Assembly: GCA_012934845.2 (NCBI GenBank) | Contig: WNNJ02002826.1 | Location: forward strand, 62,001 to 126,000 | Reading direction: 5' to 3' | Source: Pomphorhynchus laevis | Lineage: Eukaryota > Acanthocephala > Palaeacanthocephala > Echinorhynchida > Pomphorhynchidae | Length of the DNA stretch: 64,000 nt | Shown here: positions 1 through 11,900 of the stretch, one piece after another | Numbering within the stretch: the stretch's first letter is position 1 | Layout of the letters: the number at the start of each line of letters is the position of its first letter | Translations under genes and position numbers: made by a program | Notes under the pieces: model-generated | What the model was told of the DNA's origin: nothing | The model's input: only the letters and a program-made list of their open reading frames with translations | Database searches by the model: none

Positions 1-1539
1 TATTATAAAGATAAGATTATAAAGATAAAGATAAGATATAAAGATAAGATTTATTTATCAAACAATTTCGTTCATATTATCTTGTCTTTATCTATGCGTT
101 CCAGATATATCAATATATTTGTGGCATAGATGCGCTATATATGGCTCAAAGTCCATTGATTATATCTATTGAAATTCATGATCAATTACAAAAGCGGATT
201 GTAGTTAAGATTGTTAATTTCAAAGTCAATAAAATCCATCCTTCATTTCATCATCGATTATTCATGTCTAATTACCGCAATTACTTAAATTAATTAAACA
301 AGTTTCAAAATCTTAGCAAAATGTAAAAATGATTTTTTGTTAATTTCAGAAATAGTGATCGGTTTTCTTTCTTGTAGATATTACAATCTACAAGTTCATA
401 ACTTGAGTTGACTGGAATAAATTAATATTTTATATTGATTTACAAATTGATGGAGTTCAAACTAAGCCATACATTTGTAAGATAATATAATGTAATATAA
501 AATATCTGATAATATAATATAATACAATTATTTATAATGTAATATAAAATATCTGATTGATTAATACTATTTTTACTTTAATCTTAATTTTAAAAGTTTA
601 CAACAATTAAATAAATTTAAATAATTTATCTTTTAAATTTTATTTTTTTTGTATATTATATTTTTGAATATAGTTTCGCGTGTTTTCACAACACGCAAAA
701 ACTGTTTTCGGTAGCAAATAATACCAAATGTATTATTTGTAATACCAAATGCCATTTGGTATTACCCTGTGTCAATTTAGGCATTACCTTAATTGATATA
801 GAACTCTGGTTTTCATCAGTATAGAATCTTGCAGTTTAGAATCGTAACTTTCCGAATTGAAAACTAAAATTGTTACTGCAATACGATGAGGATGATATCA
901 AAATGTCTTAAATTATTTTAAGTTTATAAAATTTGAATGACGAGGAAAAATATTTATTTATTTTATTACTGAAAAATACAAATCACTTAAAAATTTTCTT
1001 GATATTTGCCTTTGATTGCAGTGTTTTATTTTAGTTCTAGATTTAGAGTAAAAGTCGATGGATATTCAGATCTGTTTTTGTGGCCATCTCTGCTTATATA
1101 TAAATACTTTAAGCAAATAACATATTTGTGTAGCAATTAGTTTCCTACTGTAAAATTTTACCAATAACAATGTCTGTTTATATACATTTTATATTAAAAT
1201 TGAATTCTAATTTGATTGTATAAGTTAATTATAATTTAATTTAAAATAAAATTTCGTTATTTAATAACTTATATTCGATATTATTTTATTGAGTATCTAT
1301 TAAATTATTTTATTGGTTATTTAAAGCCAATATCATTACATATTGTTACAATTCTTACAATTTCAAATATCAATAAGAATATCATCAATAATTTTTTAAA
1401 TATTTTTTTATAATATTTTTTTTCAACAATTTTTAAATAACTAAGGCTTCTATTAATTCAGAATAACTAAGGATTCTATTAATTCAAAATAACTAAGGCT
1501 TCTATTATTTTAAATATTTAAGGATTCTATTAATTCAAT
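1..1539. other. AT-rich DNA without recognisable genes
   Basis: Very AT-rich sequence with short direct repeats, for example GATAAGATTATAAAG at the left edge and the four-times repeated CTAAGG(C/A)TTCTATTA motif at about 1441-1540. No coding or RNA gene seen. Confidence 0.6.
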
Positions 1540-1860
1540 TTAATCCATATATTTATATTTACTTGGTTTAATTTTTGTTAGATAGGCGTTATAATTATTA
1601 TAACATATATATGTATATCTTTTTCCAATATTATATTTTAAATGATTTCGAAGAAAGCCAATATCGTTACATATTGTCGCAATTCTTAAAATTTCATTAT
1701 TTAATGTATTATATTTTATATTATATGGTATGCATGAATGCTCATGCAAAAATATGTTTCTTGTAAATTTAAATATGTCATCTTTACGATATAAATTAAT
1801 AGTAGTTTTAGTTAATGTTAATTTAATGTTCATATCTAGATATACACCTTCTTTATCATT
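1540..1860 (-). mobile_element. Penelope-like element RT fragment (P1)
   Basis: A 97-codon minus-strand frame includes MNIKLTLTKTTINLYRKDDI and FKFTRNIFLHEHSC, nearly identical to the PLE reverse transcriptase at 43272-43889. After GFLRNHLK the frame jumps to a segment (TYICYNNYNAYLTKIK) that lies upstream of the RT core in the longer copy. So this fragment has an internal rearrangement joining two non-adjacent parts. It is a dead remnant. Confidence 0.85.
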
Positions 1861-2247
1861 AATATTGCTTATTTAATTCACAGTTATCTGTGAATTAAAT
1901 ATCTGTGAATTAAATACACATATATCATCAATATTTATGAACATACAGTTATAAAGCTTAAAAATAAGTCAGTTCTTATTGGGTCTCTGTTATATCCCTT
2001 CTTTTAAATAATTTTGATTTTCCCATCTTTTTACCTTCTATTGGAACACATTTTACTTGTAAAAATATTTTCCTATTTTTAAATAATTCTGATTTATAGA
2101 GGAGTATAAATTATATATATATTATGCTTGGAAGCATCAATTTAATTAAAATTTAATTTTATTTACTAAATTTAAACAGAATAGAATAATTTAGAATAAT
2201 TTAGAGCATGTAAATATATAAAAATATGTAAAGGATGCAATATGTCA

Positions 2248-2345
2248 GGTAACAGTAAAATATATAAATCAATACAATATTATTAAAACTAAATTTAAAC
2301 TCTTAAGCGGAATCATTTTAAAGATAATAAATAATAGACTCTGTA
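2248..2345 (+). mobile_element. Short PLE-derived noncoding fragment (P2)
   Basis: Contains GTAAAATATATAAATCAA, then TTTAAACTCTTAAG and a GATAATAAATAAT string. These match the sequence that follows the PLE RT at 44484-44590. The rest of 1860-2720 is AT-rich with nothing recognised. Confidence 0.5.
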
Positions 2346-2721
2346 ATAAATCTGATAAACCAGATTTATTTATACTAATACTTTGATGATTTATATATTT
2401 ACAATTTTATAAACGGACTTTAAAATTGTTTGAATGATAAAATTTTGTTTTAAATAAAATATATAAAAATAATATTCAACGTCATCAGGGATATAGCTTA
2501 AATTATTGATATTGGCAAACTTACAAATAATTAAATAATTTAGGTTTGAATGATTAAAATATATTAAATTTTTAGTTACAATTATCGAGATTAAGCACGA
2601 ATGTGGGTACATATAAATCCACACGAGCAATAAATCTGATTTAATCAAAATGTATTGATTTTGGTTGAACCAGAATTATCGGCTATTAATTGTTTTAATT
2701 GTTTTTGTTCACTAATTATAT

Positions 2722-2727
2722 TTTATT
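2722..2727 (-). terminator. Candidate API5 polyadenylation signal
   Basis: AATAAA on the minus strand, about 127 nt downstream of the API5 stop codon. AT-rich DNA yields such hexamers by chance, so this is only the first plausible one. Confidence 0.4.
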
Positions 2728-2853
2728 ATTAAAAAATTTAAATCGATATTTTGAAAAAATATCGATAATAAACACTTAGTAAAATATATATATTTGGTAC
2801 AGGGTCAGAAGTGAAACAATCTTTAATTTACAACGAAGCACATCAAAACACAA

Positions 2854-2930
2854 TTATTGCTCATTTAAAAATCTCTGACGACGATTAATCATTTCCGGAG
2901 TTTCAGCAAATTTTGCTCTCTGTTTTCTAA
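2854..2930 (-). CDS. API5: API5 exon 11 (residues 474-498) and stop
   Basis: 77 nt from acceptor TTTACAG|TTAG to TAA at 2856-2854. Encodes a basic, Arg/Gln-rich tail (RKQRAKFAETPEMINRRQR) ending FLNEQ. The tail is unlike the vertebrate RGG-rich C-terminus, so this exon rests on splice phase and ORF continuity more than on similarity. Confidence 0.8.
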
Positions 2931-5900
2931 CTGTAAAACAACAATAAACGATAATTTTATACATGTAAAATTATTTACCTCGATTAGGCTGGTAAATCGA
3001 ACGTTCAGGTCTAGCAAAACGTTTGGCAGATGATTCGTTACTAGTGTTAGCATCTGACGATCTCTTTTCTGCCTATATTTAGAATTATATTAAAATTATC
3101 GAGACGTTTGATATTTTAGAATTAATTTTTTGCTGTTGGATACACTGTTTCGATCAATCTTGAAGCTTTTGTAATAAATCTCGACACTTTAAAATTGAAC
3201 TAATAAACGGTTAAGACAATTAACAATGAAGAGGTTACAAGATGTACGTTGCACGAATATCAAAATTGTATCTCATGAAGGCAAGGTATCAATAAGCGTC
3301 AATGAACTTTTAAAAGATTTATTGCGCGAAATATGGAAATGTCGATTGCTGCAACAATCTTATTAAAATGGGGGTGATTGGGAACTTTAATGATACCGTC
3401 AATGGCGGGGATAGAAGAATTTTACGGGTCTAAGAACAGTGATAACTAATCTTTTATAGGCAGACAACAGCGCGTTTCTTGCATTGAAGCATTTGAGAAA
3501 AATGTAAAAAATCCTTCTCAACACAACCATGACAATCCTATTGAGTATACAAATGCCTTTTATGAACTGGATATGTAATGCAAGGAAATAATGTGCTTCC
3601 TGGTGAGGTTCAATTTTCCGATGTTACTAGGCCCAATAGAGCATGTTAAAGCATGATTGAAAGTTGGAAAATCAGTATATTCGTTTGTATTGAGTGCAAG
3701 AAATATTTCTATGGATGCGGCAATTAATGAAAACGATTTGATTTTTCATAAGAAAAATCAATTAAAAGGGAGTTAATAATAGATTTTTAAGCATTCAAGG
3801 CGAATGTGTATGAAAGACAGTGTAAAAATCAACCATTACTATTAGGATCGCAAATCCTAATAGATAATATGGACATCAAACTTATTTACTTACCCCCCCC
3901 ATTCTATTTTTCTTAATCAAATTAAAAACGTCTTTTTGGTGTTTAAAAACCTGTTGATCAAAAGAAAATGCAAAGATAAGAATAAGCTCAGGTCTGCAAT
4001 TTCTACTTGCTTCTCTGAAATCATTTCAGATTATTTCAATAACATTTTTATGAAAATGTTGAAAATGTAAAAATCTATGAGTTCAATTCTTGACTAAATG
4101 GTCAAACATATAAAGTTTTATTTTTCTTGTTTGTATCATTTTTAAAGATATCGAGATTGATTGCAAAAACTTCGAGATCGATTGCAAAAAGTAAAAAAAA
4201 TTATTGTTTTTTATTTTTATTATTATTTTTCTCTCATATTTCACCTTTGAGAAAAATATTAAATATTTATTAGCGAAGAAATTATAGCGGATAATTTAAT
4301 AATTAATTTCTTATAAACCTACGACTTGAGAAATATCGTAATTTTTATATCAAGAATTGTTTTTGGATGGACCAGTTCCATATAACCATATAATAAAGTT
4401 GTAATCAACAGCGAGGTCTACGTATAACCACAAGAATTTAATCGCTTTCTTATTTCATAATCGCTACATTCCACCCAAATAATTTACTTGAGTGGAACGT
4501 ACTTACGTATGCAAAAAATAAAGTAATTAAGTGATCTTATATTAGAGTGCTTAACTGAAGCACTAACATATTTTCTACCTACATAATCCTAAAGATAGCA
4601 TATATAGTTCTAAAAACAGTATAAAAATATAAAAAATAGTATACAATGCATTAATTTTATGAAATGTTTGATATATAAATAATTAAATAGGTAAGTCAAA
4701 CATATATTCTATTATTATATTATTAAATATGATGAAATGCAGCATATAATGTTTTAGATTGTTAATTCGAACGCCACAAAAAGATAATTAAATTTATTTG
4801 GATTTTCAAATACATCTTAAAAATTGTCAGGAAAAATTTGATCGACAAATATTTAATGTTTTATGAAATGTTTAAAGCCCAGATAGATTCGAAAATTTAA
4901 ATTAAACTGTTCAACCTTCTTAAAATATTCAGAATTTTACAATTGAAAATTGCAGATTTATTAAATCTGCGATTTAAAAAAATAATTTATTAAATTAATA
5001 AATCTTTTTTGTTTGGCAACTTTTATGTTCAAATGTTAAATGTTCGTTTGGCAACCGCTTCATTCAGAACAGCAATAAACTACGAAAAAGAAAGAATTTA
5101 CAGCTTACTTTATTGGCAATCCAAGAAAATTCTATGTTCGCTTTAAATGACGGCGGGTTATGGAAAAAATCTCTGATCATTGAATGTATGTTTGTGCAAA
5201 TTGTTAAACTTGTATATCGAATATTATCATCCTTTATAATGCAATATAAATTAAAAACATGAGATAGCAAAATTAATTGATTAATAAAAGATAGTTCAAC
5301 TATCTTGTAATTAATAAATATGAATTAAAAAAAATAAATGCTTAAAACTAAAGTAAATGCTTTAAACTAAAAAGATAAATACCTCTCACGTCACAAATGA
5401 TTACATTGAACCATTTAATTACATGTTTATCTTTGTCAATTCTATTAAAATAATATGTTATTTAATGACACAAGGTTTATCAAAAATAAAGTGTAAATAT
5501 ATTGATATAAGTTGATTTGTAACAACTTCTAATATAATTCATTATGATTCATGTTAATAACATAAATATTATCTTTAAAATAATAATTATATTTATTTTA
5601 TGAATATAAATACAAAAGAACAGTCAAATCTAATTAGATTTAAATCAGAGGCTACCAATTTAAATATTTGAATTTTTAAATATGAATATATTAATTAAAA
5701 ATTATATAAAATTATATAAATTATAATTTATATAATTATAATTATATATATGAATATATTAATTAATATAATTAATATAAAATTAATATATAAAAATAAT
5801 ATATAAAATTAATTGAAGCATGTTCGAATGATATATGCTAAATTTATACAAATGTTTCACGCTAAAGCAAATATATTAATTATAATTTTGTAAAGAAAAT

Positions 5901-8900
5901 AAAGATATTTTAATTGTAATTGTACCGATAATATTGACATACTCAATATCATCACTAAATGCTTGTTTTGTAAATGTTGATAGAGAGATGACAACGCTTC
6001 AGATGATATTGAAATAATTCAAAATAATCCCATGAATTTTAGACGTAGAAGACTTCTAATTTTAAATTTAAATTTAACTTTTTGTAATAAAGATAAATTA
6101 CTAATATAAAGTACAATAATATTATATAAAGTATTAAATATATTAATTAAAAAGTATTAAAGTATATTAAAGATATTTTAAATATATTATATTTAATATA
6201 TAATATATTATATTTTAAATACGTAGACTCAATTATCTGATTTGATAAGATAGTGCGTGATTTGTAAGTCATCACCTAATACCTTAATCTTAAACCCATT
6301 GGACTATTGGAAGTAAAAGAAAATATGAATGATTATAATATGATTATGAATGTAATATAAATAATACATTATAAATTGATTGTTCACTTATATTGGATAT
6401 TTTATTAGTTGAGAGAGTGAAGAAAATATTTATTTAATTGAATTTTCAGTAGCCTATTGCTATCATCTTCAGGAGTAAATGTTAAAAAATATTTTTACGT
6501 AAAAATATTTTGTAACATTTACTCCTTATGATGATAGCAGTAGGCTATTTAAAATTCGATTAAATAAATATTTTTCTTCACTCTCTCCACTAATAAATAA
6601 TAACAGGTAATAATATTCAATGTAACTTATTGATTTTAACTAAGCGCAATCAGAGCACATTTTTAGAAAAAAGGGATCATATAAGTACTTAAGTTAAACA
6701 TCATCTAAATATACAAAACTATATCCACTACTAGTCGTATGATATCCGACTAGTAGTGGATATCTACTATCCGCTACAATAAGTAGTAGATATCCGACTT
6801 GGGCTATCAAAAAAATCATATTTCATGGGAAATAGTGCTAGGGCAAAATTGATAGGCCCAAAACTTGAAACAAAAAATATAGGTATACCCTATATTAATG
6901 ATAAATGGAACCGCAAAACGATCAATCACATTAAAAGTTTTAAAATCGGCACCCCCAGCATTGTCTTATATAATCAAAAAGTGCCCAAAATAAAAAATAT
7001 ATTTAAACAGAAACCTAATTTTAACACGGATGGTGTTGTATATAAAATTCCTTCTAATGGTTGTAATAAGATCTATATTGGTCAATCAGGACAAGGAGTG
7101 TCTATGCGTATTGACCAATATAGATACTCAATTAAGAAATGAACGAGATCTAAGGCTATAATAGACCACTCCTTGAACAGTAACCATATAATAGATTTTG
7201 AAAAAAGTCAAGTTATTTCAATAGAAGCAACGCGTTAGAAAGAAAAATACAATAAACTTATTTTATGCACAAAAATAGAAATATACTGATGCCCAATATT
7301 AAACCAGATATTGAATGTATAACAAATATTTTATAATTGTAATGATTTGTAATGGTTTTTGTATTGATTTGTTTGTTGTTTTTATGTATATTTTTATTTA
7401 TTTGTGTTATTGAATTTCTTTGTCTATTGAATTAATAACAAAATGTAATGATTTGTAATTTTGTTTTGATTTGTTCGTTGTTTTTATGTATATTTTTCTT
7501 GTAATTATTAATAAGGATCACATCTAGTCGTTTGATCCGCTGCTCAATGAAAAACGTACAATTGACGTCTTTGTTCTGTTGCGCCAAGCGAAGTATGCAG
7601 TTGACAGCTTTGCAAATACTTAAATTGTAAAAATATTTTTTATAACATTTACTCCTTATGATGATAGCAGTAGGCTATTGAAAATTCGATTAAATAAATA
7701 TTTGATTTCACTCTCTCAACTAATAAATAATAAATAATACAAATTCAAAATATGAATACAAGTCTTTAAAATGTATTAGGCAGGCGGTTTCATGTGACTT
7801 TTAAATATATTGAAATCGAGAAAACATAACGCAATTTACGTTGATAACTAGAATCATTTCGATTATTAATAAAATCATTTCGATTTTAATAGAAATTAAA
7901 AAAAAAATAGTTAAAGCTTTAGTGTCGAAAAAAACACGAAAGCTTTCTTTGTGGTGAAAATGAAATCAATTAAATTTTCGAGAGGAAGCCAGATTCTTGA
8001 TAATAAATCCTCGTATTAGCTACGAAGACAATATATTTACACAATCAAACCTTATCATCTGTGTTTGTATAATTTTGATGTTTCAGTTGCTTGATATAAT
8101 GTTGAACGGCTTGGCCAAGATACTGCAGTCTAAAATCAAATAAGATTAAAATCAACAGACAAACCATCAAACTCACTTAACACGAAATTTCTTGAATTGT
8201 TCATTTGAAACTTCGTTTCGCATCAAGTATTCCGGATTCATTTTACAAATGCTATGATAAGTGTATAAAACGCACTCAAGCGCGGATAATTCAAAGTTTG
8301 GATCAACTGCAGCTTCCGGATCTTCCGGTGGGGGATGCAAGTAGTGCTAAGCATATAAAACATTTGAATATAAACCACAACATTTTAACATCTTAAACCA
8401 CATAGCAATAAATGTAAACTGAATGTACACATTTAGCTTACATTACAGGACAGAATAATGATTTATAATTAGCGTCCATTAAATATGGATTATTCTTGTT
8501 TGACTAAAAGTATGAACAAATGTATATACCGCGTTATCGGTAAATCGAGTCAACGAATTATATAAAAGATGATCCATTATTAAATTACTATTCTAATTAT
8601 TAATAATTATAGAATTATTGGAGTTGGATAAAATAAAGGGGTTTATTTGATATTTCGCTAACCTCTGCTAGCATCTTCAGAAAATTACCTTAATAATATT
8701 AAAACATAACACTTAAAATATGTGTTCTTACAAGAGCACATCGAACGTATTTTTATACAATAAATTTATTAATTTAAATGTTAATTGTAAATTAATAAAT
8801 TAATGGCAATAAAATTGATATATGATAAAGTTATAGCATATTATTTAATGGTTAATATAAAACATATAATTATTATTTTTGTTTTACGATAAGTATCTAA

Positions 8901-11900
8901 TTATTAGTTAATGCAATAAACTCTGTAAATAATTATTATATTGAATAATTGTTGATCATTAAAAGGATTTAATCTTGTTTAAATGCAGTGTACAAAGATG
9001 GATAGTCTATTTAATTTGTAGTCTCTATAAAGTATCTATTAAAAGGAACAAATTTATAAAAAGTAGAACTTAAAATCTAAATTAAAAAGACTGCATCATA
9101 GTAAAATCATTACAAGAATGATTTAAAATTATGGCCAGATAAGCTTCGACGGATTAACTCATAAATTATGAAAATTGCCTCTGATTTTTATAATTCTATT
9201 CGTTCATAATATGATCCAAATAGACTCATCGTTTACTGTTTCTGCATTAATGCGAAATTGTTATATGTTCGTAAAAGTTTTGAAGCTAAATCAAAGAAAT
9301 ATGAAAATTGTATATGATATTTCGCTAATCTCTGTTAGCATCTTCAGAAAATTACAATCTAATTGTAATTTTCTAATCAGATTGTAATTTTCTGAAGATG
9401 CTAACAGAGATTAGCGAAATATTGAATCAAATTTTCCCTCTTTTGATCCAATTCCAAAAATTCTTTAGTATAAAAAGTTATGTGGTGTAACTTATTAACG
9501 TGTGTAACGGTCGAACAGTAATTGTCGTATGTACAATTGATATCCCTTTGGTAAGAAGTTCTTGCATACATTCATTTGCGTTTCTGCTTTACATAAACAT
9601 CAAAGTTTATTTGTATCCACTTAAATTTTACACTGAATCATGTCCATGAATGATATGCTACATGAATGTGCCGTTATCAGTGTCGTTCTGTCCATTTCTT
9701 AGAAATTTTAAAATTAAATTTATTTTAACTTATATCAATATCACATTAGGAGTTTCGACTTACCTCCAATAATTCAAAGACGATTTCATGTCGTTTATCA
9801 TGATCTTCTTCGATCTTTCCACAATGAACCATTAATGCAGCAAGCAATCGTAAAATCTGCAAACGTTCGTCCACTGTCCAATGAGAGCCTATAATGTTAG
9901 GACACAGCTCGTCGATCACGAAAATTGTAAATGCAGTAGAATTGGCGTTACGCTAAAATTACATGCATGTGAAATTGATGATATCATCTAACATTATTGT
10001 TACCGAATATAGGTGGAGAGAGTGCTGGATACATGACAATAAAAATACAAGCCGTGATGTATCTTGTATCTAAATGTAAATACAAAAAAAATAATCGGAG
10101 AATGTTTAATCATCAACACGCTTACATCAACGTGATTATCGAGTTGTGCCCGGTCGATGATGCATTTGATAATATCTTGACGAGCAAGAAGAGTCTGGCA
10201 GGCTGGCAATTTCTGTATAAATTGAACTAATCCAATGAAGCATTCAGAATCTGATTTAAGTAATGATTCTTTAGCACGCTTAAAAATAACGGTCTGAACC
10301 TCATCAGTAAATTTAGAATTCTCAATTAGGTGTTGACTTTTGGTTAAAATAAAACCGATAATGCGCTTTTTTATGAAGGAATCCACTGCTCTGTCGATGG
10401 AAGTAAATATTGCATCTAGACAATCTTCGAAAAGAAATTAAATATTTACAAAATATAAAAAGATAGTCTTTCTACGCAACATATTTTTAAAATACTTGTA
10501 AAAATTATTCTTTGAAATCGTATTTTTAATAAATTAATCAATTAATAAATAATTATAGTTGATAAAGCATAAGAGCATATATGAAAATTGTATTTATAAT
10601 TCACATTTTGCGTTTTCCTGTAAATTTTCCAAATGTTATTTATATAACATAATCTGAAATTATAAAATGTTTGGTAAATATCTTTCATTTTGATTATATT
10701 ACGTTTTAAAACGCAATAAGATTATATTATAAAATATTAGATTATATTATATTAAGACTTTTATAATTATATTATAAAAGTATAATATAATTACATTATA
10801 AAAGTATATTATTATACTTTTAGAACAAAAGTATAATAATATTATAATGAAGGCAAATGATTTGAAATTTCTATATATCCTCCTACTGATATGCCCCGGA
10901 ACGATAAGCGAGGAAAATCGAATATGTTACATATTGTAAAAATAATAAGGTATTGAAGAAATGTAGAAATGTGAGTTAAAAAAAAGATTTATTTTAAGGT
11001 GGCAAATGCGTGCCAGCGCACGCTTACATGACCACAACAAAACAAAACTGTAAATCAGGTGTCGAGAAGGTGTGAACGGAGGAGGTGTTTGAATGTGATA
11101 AAGGAGGGAGCGCGGCGGACGTCGAGAGGGAGTTGATTCCAGGCAAGTGAGGCGGCGACGAGAAAGGATCGGAGACCGTAGTTGTTGGAGTAATTAGGAA
11201 CGACGAGTAAGAGGGTATGACGGAAACGCAGCAATAGCGAGGTGGGGCGAGTGTCGTCTAAGAAAAGAAGGTTGATGAACGATGGGGAGCCGACAGCGAT
11301 GAGACGAAAAGTAACAAGAAGAAGGCGGAGTTTGATGCGGATGTGGATGGTGGGCCAGGAGAGTTGGGCAAGATATGTGGATATGTGGTCGAAGCGACGG
11401 AGACGAAAGAGCACTCGAACGGCGGTGTTGATTATTCGTTGTAGTGGTAGGATGATGGATTTTGGAGAATTGGCGAAAAGGCTAAGGCAGTAATCGATTT
11501 TAGAGAAAAGAAGCGATGAAAGAAGAGACATACAAGAACGGAAGTCGATAAGGGGGCGGATACATATGATGTCACGGAGAATTAAGTTAGATGAGCGGAC
11601 CTTGTCACGGACGAAGGGTTTAAGGGAAAGGTAATCATCGAAATGGAAGCCTAAGAAAGTGTAATTGTGTACTATGGGGATGATCGATGAGGCAAAATAT
11701 ACAGTGGGATGATATATGTTTAGTTTAGGGGAGAGGATCCACATGATTTTGGACTTTTCGGGGTTTAGAACGGGATGGAGATTGGAGAGACGTTTGTAGA
11801 TAGAAGAAAGACAGTTGGAGGCAGAAATGCCGATATCGTGTATGCGATGTGCGAGTGCATGAGCATAGATGAGAATGTCATCGGCGTATTTAAACGGAGA

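Noticed and set aside
2478-2500. CCTGATGACG on the minus strand
   Set aside because: Box 1-like only. No stem II or GAAA follows.
8205-8396. Plus-strand 63-codon ORF
   Set aside because: Antisense shadow of API5 exon 7.
10000-10386. A single 128-codon ORF over API5 exons 4-5
   Set aside because: The last 41 codons read through introns 4 and 5. Splice sites and alignment to API5 show two exons (10126-10424 and 10004-10069) instead.
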